Assembly (NCBI GenBank): GCA_002417685.1
Contig: DICP01000066.1
Span: 3,019 to 8,074 of the forward strand
DNA length: 5,056 nt
Reading direction: 5' to 3'
Origin: Candidatus Mesolinea sp. UBA5823
Lineage (GTDB): Bacteria; Chloroflexota; Anaerolineae; Anaerolineales; Anaerolineaceae
The notes below the pieces were generated by a model. That model did not search any database. It saw only the letters and a program-made list of their open reading frames with translations, and was not told where the DNA came from. The position numbers and the translations under genes were made by a program. This document shows, piece after piece, positions 1-5,056 of this stretch. The first letter of the stretch is position 1. The number at the start of each line of letters is the position of its first letter.

Positions 1-944
1 TCCTCATTGAAGGCGATGTCCAATACCCAATGCAACTTGTTTTCTATCCCCCAGTGACTGCGTTGATCTTCCAGGATTTGAGCTGCATTGCTATTCAAAC
101 TCGTAATAAAGTAGCGCATGGATCTCTCGGTCTTTTCATTGATGATCCGTTCACTCTCAATGAACACCAAACCCTTCAATCCTGGCCATTTGTTTGCAAA
201 GCTTTCCAGATATTCTTCGTCTGATACCAACCAGCAACGCCTGGATTCTATCCTTCCATGCCCTTTATTGACTGTCTCAGCATAGTCGTAAGGGGCATCC
301 TTGAAGTTTTGTTGGCGATCAATTTGAAAGATGAACTCCATTTCATCCCGCAATTGTCCTTGGTTGGCTTTGACTGCTAGCAGATAATCTCCACCTTTCG
401 CCAAGATTTGTTCAGCAATCGCAACTTGTGTCCCAATGGCATCAATAGTGACAATCTTACCCTTCACATCTAACATCTCAATCAGTTCCGGAATCGCGGT
501 AATCTCGTTTGACTTTCCCTCTACCGCTTGCTGCCCGAGTACCAGCTGATTGGCTGATGCCCAGGCACTCACAACCGTAATCGCACGCGCATGTTCTTTG
601 CTCCCACGAATTGTTTTGCCATCAAGCGCAATGACTTGACTCGTCAATCCAGCTAATTGCCTGACCCATTCAGCAAAGCAGCGCTCAAATTCAGCCCCGT
701 CGATCATCGCGAAGACCCGACCCAAGGTGTCGTGAGATGGAATGCCATTGGGAAGCTCAAGAAAGGTTTTTAGCCATTTTTCTCTGGCTTCTCCAAACTC
801 GGCTACTTCAACCCAGTTATCCGCACCACACAGTACCGCGCAGATAGTCAGTCCAATGATATCCAAAAGCTTATGCCTTTTCGTCCGGTCAACTCGAGGA
901 TCAGTTATGTCACTAAATATGATTGAAAACTTGCTTTCTTCCAT
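1..944 (-). CDS. ISAs1-family DDE transposase, C-terminus outside window
   Basis: This is the transposase that cuts and rejoins the element's ends. The reading frame is open for 314 codons from ATG at 944-942 to the window edge, with no stop or frameshift. ISAs1 transposases are usually about 370-380 residues, so some 60 residues are missing. The N-terminal part (about residues 6-95, with DPRVDRTKRHKLLDII, ICAVLCGADNW and SHDTLGRVF) matches the DDE_Tnp_1-associated domain. The catalytic domain follows: IALDGKTIRGS carries the first Asp (D108) and VTIDAIGTQ the second (D168). YLLAVKANQ and GHGRIESRRCW are typical family blocks, and RSHWGIENKLHWVLDIAFNE probably supplies the Glu (E301). The start is supported by GAGG at 954-951, six bases upstream. 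Upstream ATGs at 966 and 987 are in another frame that stops early. The gene looks intact as far as it is visible. It is also known as the H-repeat-associated protein type. Confidence 0.95.
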   Translation of the reverse strand, partial: MEESKFSIIFSDITDPRVDRTKRHKLLDIIGLTICAVLCGADNWVEVAEFGEAREKWLKTFLELPNGIPSHDTLGRVFAMIDGAEFERCFAEWVRQLAGLTSQVIALDGKTIRGSKEHARAITVVSAWASANQLVLGQQAVEGKSNEITAIPELIEMLDVKGKIVTIDAIGTQVAIAEQILAKGGDYLLAVKANQGQLRDEMEFIFQIDRQQNFKDAPYDYAETVNKGHGRIESRRCWLVSDEEYLESFANKWPGLKGLVFIESERIINEKTERSMRYFITSLNSNAAQILEDQRSHWGIENKLHWVLDIAFNE

Positions 945-968
945 GGAGCACCTCTTCCTGGCTCCATG
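942..968 (-). promoter_or_regulatory. Hairpin enclosing transposase ribosome-binding site and start codon
   Basis: An exact 8-base inverted repeat, CATGGAGC at 942-949 and GCTCCATG at 961-968, flanks an 11-base loop. In transposase mRNA the loop contains AGGAAGAGG, the Shine-Dalgarno region, while the start codon (944-942) is paired in the 3' arm of the stem. The pairing is read directly from the sequence. A role in limiting transposase translation is inferred, by analogy with elements whose transposase start sites are hidden by mRNA structure. Confidence 0.55.
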
Positions 969-1025
969 TGCAATTTCTTTGCCATCAATTTAGATGCAAT
1001 TGCCCTGATGAACTAACACGCTTGT

Positions 1026-1055
1026 TTGACAAACCGGTGGGTCGTGGAGTATACT
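1026..1055 (+). promoter_or_regulatory. Sigma70-type promoter for the S1-domain gene
   Basis: A perfect -35 box TTGACA lies at 1026-1031 and a -10 box TATACT (5 of 6 matches to consensus) at 1050-1055, with an 18-base spacer. Transcription would start near 1061-1063, leaving a leader of about 30 bases before the ATG at 1092. The promoter lies outside the insertion sequence: the probable IS tip at 1007 is 18 bases upstream of the -35 box. It is the only strong promoter I see for the three + strand genes. Confidence 0.8.
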
Positions 1056-1072
1056 GGCAAATCGTGAAATTA

Positions 1073-1086
1073 TTCTCCTGGGAGAA
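1073..1086 (+). promoter_or_regulatory. Ribosome-binding site of S1 gene inside a small palindrome
   Basis: GGGAGA at 1080-1085 is the Shine-Dalgarno sequence, six bases before the ATG at 1092. It forms half of the palindrome TTCTCC-TG-GGAGAA. As RNA this can fold into a 5-bp stem (1073-1077 with 1082-1086) with the loop CTGG, which would pair most of the Shine-Dalgarno sequence. The palindrome is seen; control of translation by it is inferred. Confidence 0.5.
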
Positions 1087-1091
1087 CTGGA

Positions 1092-1871
1092 ATGGATAAC
1101 CCTATCGAAACGCCCTCTACAAACGAACCAAAGCTGAAACCTAAGCAAAAATATGAAGGTAAGGTCATGAAGACCTCTTTGCAAGGTGCCATTGTTGATA
1201 TTGGCGAAAACTTGCCAGGTTTTCTCCACATCTCCCAAGTTGTCGATAGCGGTAATCCTAATGCAGCGGTCATCAACCTCGAAGATGTGCTGAAGGTTGG
1301 CGATACCCTTACCGTATGGGTCAAACGCATCCTCAAAGATCGGGTGGAATTGACCATGAAAGAACCCTTAGGGCTGGAATGGCGAGAAATCAAACCTGAT
1401 ATGGCTCTTCACGGAAAAGTTGTGCGGGTGGAAAACTTTGGCGCCTTTGTCGAGATTGGCGCAGAGCGTCCCGGCTTAGTGCATGTCAGTGAGCTTTCAC
1501 ACAACTATGTGCGTGTACCCTCAGAAGTCGTCAAAGTTGGCGACGAAGTCGATGTGAAAGTACTCGAAGTGGATAAACGTAAGAAGCAAATCAAGCTGAG
1601 CATGAAAGCGCTGCAAGATGAGCCTGAAGTCGAAGCACCTCCTAAGAAAACCGCTCGGAAAGGTAAAGCGAAGAAGGAGGTTGTTGAAGAAGAAGAAACT
1701 GATTTTCCAGATCCAACCTACATGGAAATCGCCATGCGCAAAGCAATGGACCGGGCGGAGAAACGTAAGCCCGAAATCACCAATCGGATCAAGCGCGCTA
1801 AGATGATTACGGAAACTGAAGCCGATGAAATCTATGAACGCACTTTGAAAGCAAAAGGTGAGCAAGAATAA
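1092..1871 (+). CDS. RNA-binding protein with two S1 domains
   Basis: A 259-residue cytoplasmic protein that probably binds single-stranded RNA, as part of translation or RNA turnover; its exact partner is not known to me. Domain 1 spans about residues 20-90 (GKVMKTSLQGAIVDIG, PGFLHISQ, VGDTLTVWV, RVELTMK). Domain 2 spans about 104-174 (HGKVVRVENFGAFVEIG, PGLVHVSEL, VGDEVDVKVLEVD, KQIKLSMKAL). Both show the G-x-V, G-A-x-V-x-I-G and PG-x-x-H-x-S signatures of the S1 OB-fold. A charged low-complexity linker follows (about 178-204, Lys/Arg-rich then Glu-rich), then a mainly helical basic tail (about 208-255). Ribosomal protein S1 has four to six S1 domains, so this is not a full rpsA product, and it lacks the RNase or nucleotidyltransferase domains of RNase E/G, RNase R or PNPase. 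The ATG at 1092 follows GGGAGA and lies about 30 bases after the promoter start. The protein resembles uncharacterised S1 proteins that I associate with Chloroflexota; that link is from memory. Confidence 0.88.
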   Translation: MDNPIETPSTNEPKLKPKQKYEGKVMKTSLQGAIVDIGENLPGFLHISQVVDSGNPNAAVINLEDVLKVGDTLTVWVKRILKDRVELTMKEPLGLEWREIKPDMALHGKVVRVENFGAFVEIGAERPGLVHVSELSHNYVRVPSEVVKVGDEVDVKVLEVDKRKKQIKLSMKALQDEPEVEAPPKKTARKGKAKKEVVEEEETDFPDPTYMEIAMRKAMDRAEKRKPEITNRIKRAKMITETEADEIYERTLKAKGEQE

Positions 1872-1915
1872 TATGCATACCGAACAGGATTTGCATACAG
1901 CTAACTAAAATCATC

Positions 1916-1952
1916 CGGGGAGGGTCTGACAAAAACCCTCCCCGAAGCTTTT
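1916..1952 (+). terminator. Terminator-like hairpin between S1 gene and pyrG (possible attenuator)
   Basis: CGGGGAGGGT (1916-1925) and ACCCTCCCCG (1935-1944) form a perfect 10-bp GC-rich stem with a 9-base loop. The T-run is short and displaced: four bases (AAGC) separate the stem from TTTT at 1949-1952. An AAAA run at 1907-1910 could pair with those Ts and lengthen the stem across an internal loop. It lies 44 bases after the S1 stop and 31 bases before the pyrG start. I see no good promoter between the hairpin and pyrG, so termination here is probably partial or regulated. Confidence 0.65.
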
Positions 1953-1973
1953 AATTACCGGACGAGTAAACAT

Positions 1974-1986
1974 GGAGGAACCAATG
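1974..1986 (+). promoter_or_regulatory. Ribosome-binding site that fixes the pyrG start
   Basis: GGAGG at 1974-1978 sits five bases before the ATG at 1984. An in-frame ATG at 1972 overlaps this site (ATGGAGGA) and has no Shine-Dalgarno sequence of its own, so the 1984 start is preferred. The shorter protein begins MTTKVVFFTGGV, which aligns with the usual N-terminus of CTP synthases. Confidence 0.85.
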
Positions 1987-3639
1987 ACAACTAAAGTGGT
2001 CTTTTTTACAGGCGGTGTGCTTTCGTCTGTTGGCAAAGGTGTGACCGCGGCAGCGATTGGCCGTCTGCTCAAAGCCCGGGGTTTCACGATTACCATCCAA
2101 AAGCTGGATCCTTATCTCAACGTTGACCCAGGCACACTGAGTCCTTACCAACACGGCGAAGTTTTTGTGCTGGATGATGGCTCAGAAACTGACCTGGACT
2201 TAGGTCACTATGAGCGCATGTGCGACTTGCGCCTAAATAAGAACAGCACCGTTACGACTGGGCAGGTCTATCAAGAGGTCCTCGACCGTGAAAGACGCGG
2301 GGATTATTTAGGCGGTACGATTCAGGTTATCCCGCATATTACCAACGAGATCAAGCGGCGCATCGCTCTGGTGGGTAAGTCAACTAACGCAGAAATTGCA
2401 CTTGTGGAGGTGGGCGGAACCGTTGGCGATATCGAAGGTCAGCCGTTCCTGGAGGCAATTCGCGAAATGCGCAACGAGCTTGGGCGCAACAATACCGCTT
2501 TTGTGCATCTCACCTGGCTTCCCTACCTGAAGGCAACCGGTGAACTTAAAACTAAACCAACGCAGCACTCTGTGCGCGAATTGCGGTCCATAGGCATCTT
2601 TCCCGATATGATTATTGCCCGCAGTGATTACCCGGTGGAGATGGAATTGTGCACTAAAATCGCCCAGTTTTGTGATGTTCCGAGGGAAGCCGTCATCCCC
2701 TTAGTGACTTCGAACTTGCTGTATCAAATTCCACTGATTTTAGAAGATATGCATGTTGCGGAAATTTTACTCAGCCGCTTGGATTTGGCTCCGAAACAAG
2801 CGCCCGATTTAGATGCATGGCGTTGGATGGTGAATGAACTCGAGCGGGAAAAACCTAAAGTGCGTATTGGTCTGGTGGGGAAGTATGTGGAGCTGCACGA
2901 TGCGTATATCAGTGTACGTGAAGCCTTACGGCATGCTGCCCTGTATGCTGGTGTGGATGTGGAAATCGAATGGATTTCGGCAACCGACTTGGAGAAGGGC
3001 ATTGGGTTGGAGCGCTTGGAGCAAGTTGATGGCATTGTTGTTCCAGGTGGATTTGGCTCCCGTGGGGTGGAAGGCAAGATTATCGCAGCCAAATATGCCC
3101 GTGAGCATCAGGTGCCCTACTTGGGATTGTGCTTGGGCATGCAAGTGATGGTAATTGAATATGCACGTAATGTGCTGGGAATGGAAGACGCAAACTCACC
3201 AGAATTTGACCAACGCACGCGCCATCCGGTTATTGACCTAATGGCAGAACAGCGCGGATTGGAAGATAAAGGCGGAACGATGCGTTTGGGGCTTTACCCG
3301 TGTGTGGTCCAACCGGGAACTTTAGCAGCGCGTTTGTACCAAACGGAGAGAATTGAAGAGCGCCATCGTCATCGCTATGAAGTCAACAACGCCTACCGGC
3401 AAGCTTTAGAAGAGCATGGATTGATTATGTCCGGGCTTTCTCCAGATGGCATTTTAGTGGAGATGGCGGAGGTACGAGATCATCCATTCATGATTGGCTG
3501 CCAATTTCATCCTGAGTTTCTTTCGCGACCAACGTCACCGCATCCACTCTTTAGCGGCTTTATTAAAGCTGTCTGCCAGCGCCGGAAATTATCCGTTGCA
3601 GTGCAACTGCCCGAAAATCTTTCAGGTAAGGAAGATTAG
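1984..3639 (+). CDS. pyrG: CTP synthase (glutamine hydrolysing)
   Basis: A cytoplasmic enzyme that aminates UTP to CTP using ATP and ammonia from glutamine, the last step of de novo pyrimidine nucleotide synthesis. The protein is 551 residues; the E. coli enzyme is 545. The N-terminal amidoligase domain (about 1-267) has the P-loop GGVLSSVGKGVTAAAIGRLL (residues 10-29), KLDPYLNVDPGTLSPYQHGE (40-59), the Mg-binding region ETDLDLGHYER with D72, and VEVGGTVGDIE with E142. The C-terminal class I glutamine amidotransferase domain (about 295-535) has the oxyanion segment GGFGSRG (355-361), the nucleophile Cys383 in GLCLGMQ, and His509 and Glu511 in FHPEF. All catalytic residues are present, so both half-reactions should work. 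The start follows the GGAGG site at 1974; a start at 1972 would add four residues. Enolase follows after 49 bases, the same gene order as pyrG-eno of E. coli. The hairpin at 1916-1944 may tune its expression. Confidence 0.98.
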   Translation: MTTKVVFFTGGVLSSVGKGVTAAAIGRLLKARGFTITIQKLDPYLNVDPGTLSPYQHGEVFVLDDGSETDLDLGHYERMCDLRLNKNSTVTTGQVYQEVLDRERRGDYLGGTIQVIPHITNEIKRRIALVGKSTNAEIALVEVGGTVGDIEGQPFLEAIREMRNELGRNNTAFVHLTWLPYLKATGELKTKPTQHSVRELRSIGIFPDMIIARSDYPVEMELCTKIAQFCDVPREAVIPLVTSNLLYQIPLILEDMHVAEILLSRLDLAPKQAPDLDAWRWMVNELEREKPKVRIGLVGKYVELHDAYISVREALRHAALYAGVDVEIEWISATDLEKGIGLERLEQVDGIVVPGGFGSRGVEGKIIAAKYAREHQVPYLGLCLGMQVMVIEYARNVLGMEDANSPEFDQRTRHPVIDLMAEQRGLEDKGGTMRLGLYPCVVQPGTLAARLYQTERIEERHRHRYEVNNAYRQALEEHGLIMSGLSPDGILVEMAEVRDHPFMIGCQFHPEFLSRPTSPHPLFSGFIKAVCQRRKLSVAVQLPENLSGKED

Positions 3640-3647
3640 ATTATACT
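3619..3647 (+). promoter_or_regulatory. Weak candidate internal promoter for eno
   Basis: TATACT at 3642-3647, the same -10 hexamer as the S1-gene promoter, lies just after the pyrG stop. A 17-base spacer upstream is CTTTCA (3619-3624), which matches only 3 of 6 consensus -35 bases. It could give eno some independent expression, but read-through from pyrG is at least as likely. Confidence 0.3.
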
Positions 3648-3674
3648 TAAGCCCGATTTTACAAAGAGATAAAG

Positions 3675-3680
3675 AAAGGA
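3675..3680 (+). promoter_or_regulatory. Ribosome-binding site that fixes the enolase start
   Basis: AAAGGA lies eight bases before the ATG at 3689. The frame is open further upstream to an ATG at 3494, but that would run 146 bases inside the end of pyrG and add 65 residues unlike any enolase. The start at 3689 gives MFSTIEFITAMEVLDSRGNP, the normal enolase N-terminus. Confidence 0.85.
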
Positions 3681-3688
3681 ATAAAACC

Positions 3689-4981
3689 ATGTTTTCTACA
3701 ATTGAATTTATCACTGCCATGGAAGTATTGGATTCACGTGGCAACCCCACCGTTGAAGTGGATGTCGTTTTAGCTGATGGTAGCCATGGAAGAGCAATTG
3801 TCCCTTCGGGTGCTTCCACCGGTGTGCATGAGGCTTTAGAGCTGCGCGATGGCGACAAGAAGCGCTATGGCGGGAAAGGCGTTTTGGATGCGGTCGAGCA
3901 TGTCAACGATGAGATCGCTGATGAACTCATCGGGTGGGATGCCACGGAGCAAAAAGCTATCGATATGTTGCTGCTCGATCTTGATGGTACCCCCAATAAA
4001 TCTGCACTTGGCGCCAATGCCATCTTAGGCACAAGCTTGGCAGTTGCCAAGGCTGCAGCTGCCTCGCTTGACCTGCCGCTTTACCGTTATTTGGGCGGGG
4101 TATACGCGCATGTTTTACCCGTCCCAATGATGAACATTCTCAACGGCGGAACACATACCAACTGGCAATCGACTGATTTTCAGGAATTTATGGCGATGCC
4201 TTTAGGCGCACCCACTTTCGCCGAAGCCCTCCGCTGGGGCTCTGAGATTTATCAAGCCCTCAAGGGCGTGCTCAAATCCAAGGGCTATACCACGCTGGTT
4301 GGAGATGAGGGCGGTTTTGCGCCAGCGCTCAAGGCAAATGAGGAAGCGATAGAGTTGATCCTTGAAGCCATCACCAAAGCTGGTCTGAAACCCGGCGAAG
4401 AAGTTTGCATCGCGTTGGACCCTGCAGCCTCAGAGCTATTCGATGAAGAAACTCGGCTCTACAACCTGCGCAAGGAAGGCAAGATGCTTACCAGTGACCA
4501 AATGGTTGACTTTTGGTTGGATTGGGTAAATAAGTACCCAATTGTATCGCTCGAAGATGGCTTTGCTCAGGATGATTGGGATGGTTGGAAAAACTTCACA
4601 GCGAAGGTGGGGAATCGTCTCCAGATTGTGGGCGATGACTTACTCGTGACCAACCCGAAACGTGTGGCACGTGCCATCGAAGAAAAGGCTTGCAATGCCC
4701 TGCTGGTCAAGCTTAACCAAATTGGCACACTCACCGAGACTATGCAGGCAGTAACGATGGTACAAACCCATGGCTGGCGGGCGGTCTGCTCGCATCGTTC
4801 TGGAGAAACTGAAGATGCCACAATTGCGGACTTGGCTGTGGCAATGAATATGGGCCAAATCAAAACCGGTGCCCCTGCGCGCTCTGACCGCGTGGCAAAG
4901 TATAACCAGCTGTTGCGCATCGAAGCTGAACTGGATGAAACGGCAGAATTTGCAGGCTGGTCTGCTTTAGCTGCGCATTAA
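3689..4981 (+). CDS. eno: Enolase (phosphopyruvate hydratase)
   Basis: Converts 2-phosphoglycerate to phosphoenolpyruvate in glycolysis, and the reverse in gluconeogenesis, in the cytoplasm with Mg2+. The protein is 430 residues; E. coli enolase is 432. The N-terminal cap domain (about 1-130) has EVLDSRGNPTVEVDV and PSGASTGVHEALELRD. The TIM-barrel domain carries the catalytic set: E207 in VGDEGGFAP and K341 in LLVKLNQIGTLTE (the acid/base pair), Mg ligands D244 (ALDPAASE), E289 (SLEDG) and D316 (VGDDLLVTN), then H369 in SHRSGETEDATIADLAV and K392 in IKTGAPARSDRVAKYNQLLR. His156 and Glu166 of the first active-site loop are also kept. That loop is unusual, reading NGGTHTNWQSTDFQEFM, where most enolases I recall have NGG-x-HA-x-N-x-x-D-x-QEFM, and it appears one residue longer. 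The gene probably shares a transcript with pyrG and is followed by a strong terminator. Confidence 0.98.
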   Translation: MFSTIEFITAMEVLDSRGNPTVEVDVVLADGSHGRAIVPSGASTGVHEALELRDGDKKRYGGKGVLDAVEHVNDEIADELIGWDATEQKAIDMLLLDLDGTPNKSALGANAILGTSLAVAKAAAASLDLPLYRYLGGVYAHVLPVPMMNILNGGTHTNWQSTDFQEFMAMPLGAPTFAEALRWGSEIYQALKGVLKSKGYTTLVGDEGGFAPALKANEEAIELILEAITKAGLKPGEEVCIALDPAASELFDEETRLYNLRKEGKMLTSDQMVDFWLDWVNKYPIVSLEDGFAQDDWDGWKNFTAKVGNRLQIVGDDLLVTNPKRVARAIEEKACNALLVKLNQIGTLTETMQAVTMVQTHGWRAVCSHRSGETEDATIADLAVAMNMGQIKTGAPARSDRVAKYNQLLRIEAELDETAEFAGWSALAAH

Positions 4982-4998
4982 TTTTTTGTAAAAACCTC

Positions 4999-5030
4999 AA
5001 GGCGGCTGCTCATTTTCGGGCAGCCGCTTT
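4999..5030 (+). terminator. Intrinsic terminator after eno
   Basis: GCGGCTGC (5002-5009) and GCAGCCGC (5020-5027) pair perfectly. With A-T and G-T pairs at the base and a T-G and C-G pair at the top, the stem can extend to 13 bp (4999-5011 with 5018-5030) around the loop ATTTTC. The 3' side ends in CTTT followed by AGTTT, a modest U-rich tail. It begins 17 bases after the eno stop and marks the end of the transcription unit. Confidence 0.8.
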
Positions 5031-5056
5031 AGTTTCCTCAACAACCCTAATTCATT

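Larger units (their letters stand above)
1..1007 (-). mobile_element. ISAs1-family insertion sequence, partial (cut by window edge)
   Basis: The stretch holds a transposase of the ISAs1 family and, upstream of it, a short non-coding segment ending in a plausible terminal repeat. Read on the minus strand, the probable tip starts CAGGGCAATTGCATCTAA at 1007 and runs inwards. A tip beginning CAG or CAGGG fits what I recall of ISAs1-family ends. The other end and the 3' part of the transposase lie outside the window, so the inverted repeat cannot be matched and the target duplication (usually 8-10 bp in this family) cannot be confirmed. Bases 1008-1017 would be one copy of it. The element is certain; the exact boundary is an inference. 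Confidence 0.8.

Noticed and set aside
742..993. Open frame on the + strand overlapping the transposase start
   Set aside because: It is antisense to the well-supported transposase, has no recognisable domain and no convincing ribosome-binding site. The same applies to the + strand frame at 30-224.
1..1007. Transposase and neighbours as part of a larger defence or cargo system
   Set aside because: Only a standard ISAs1 transposase is present, with no passenger gene; the adjacent genes are housekeeping genes with their own promoter.
1674..1680. Strong Shine-Dalgarno-like AAGGAGG inside the S1 gene
   Set aside because: It encodes Lys-Lys-Glu in the charged linker, and no suitably spaced start leads to a plausible separate protein.
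1521..1865. Open frames on the minus strand across the S1 gene
   Set aside because: They are shadows of the coding frame of a clear S1-domain protein, with low-complexity Phe-rich translation opposite the Lys/Glu-rich linker.
1916..1944. Bacillus-type CTP-sensing pyrG attenuator working by repeated G addition
   Set aside because: That mechanism needs a transcript starting GGGC and a pyrimidine-rich 5' terminator arm. Here the 5' arm is G-rich and no such start site is visible.
3494..3688. N-terminal extension of enolase reaching back into pyrG
   Set aside because: The extension is the out-of-frame shadow of the pyrG C-terminus; the ATG at 3689 has a proper ribosome-binding site and gives the standard enolase N-terminus.

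Overview
The window is a stretch of ordinary bacterial chromosome: a mobile element at the left edge, then three genes on the + strand. The best guess for the source is a mesophilic, moderate-GC member of the Chloroflexota (Anaerolineae-like). That rests on the overall look of the two-S1-domain protein and of the enolase, and it is an inference without a database search. The pyrG-eno pairing itself occurs in several phyla, including Escherichia coli, so it does not identify the host.

Layout. Positions 1-1007 are most of an insertion sequence of the ISAs1 family. Its transposase reads leftwards from an ATG at 944 and runs off the left edge of the window without a stop. The probable upstream end of the element is near 1007. 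Positions 1008-1091 hold a near-consensus sigma70-type promoter and a short leader for a 259-residue RNA-binding protein with two S1 domains (1092-1871). A strong hairpin follows (1916-1944), then CTP synthase pyrG (1984-3639). A 49-base gap leads to enolase eno (3689-4981). A clear intrinsic terminator at 4999-5030 closes the unit.

How the genes fit together. PyrG makes CTP from UTP and glutamine for RNA and phospholipid synthesis. Eno converts 2-phosphoglycerate to phosphoenolpyruvate in glycolysis. The S1-domain protein probably binds mRNA or the ribosome. All three are housekeeping functions and may be partly co-transcribed from the promoter at 1026-1055, with the hairpin before pyrG acting as a partial terminator or attenuator.

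I found no evidence of a new defence, mobile or biosynthetic system. The points worth a second look are small: a hairpin that places the transposase ribosome-binding site in its loop and the start codon in its stem; a hairpin over the ribosome-binding site of the S1 gene; a terminator-like hairpin before pyrG with no obvious promoter after it; an IS end only 18 bases from the -35 box of a housekeeping promoter; and an enolase whose active-site loop is unusual in sequence and one residue longer than in the enzymes I can recall.
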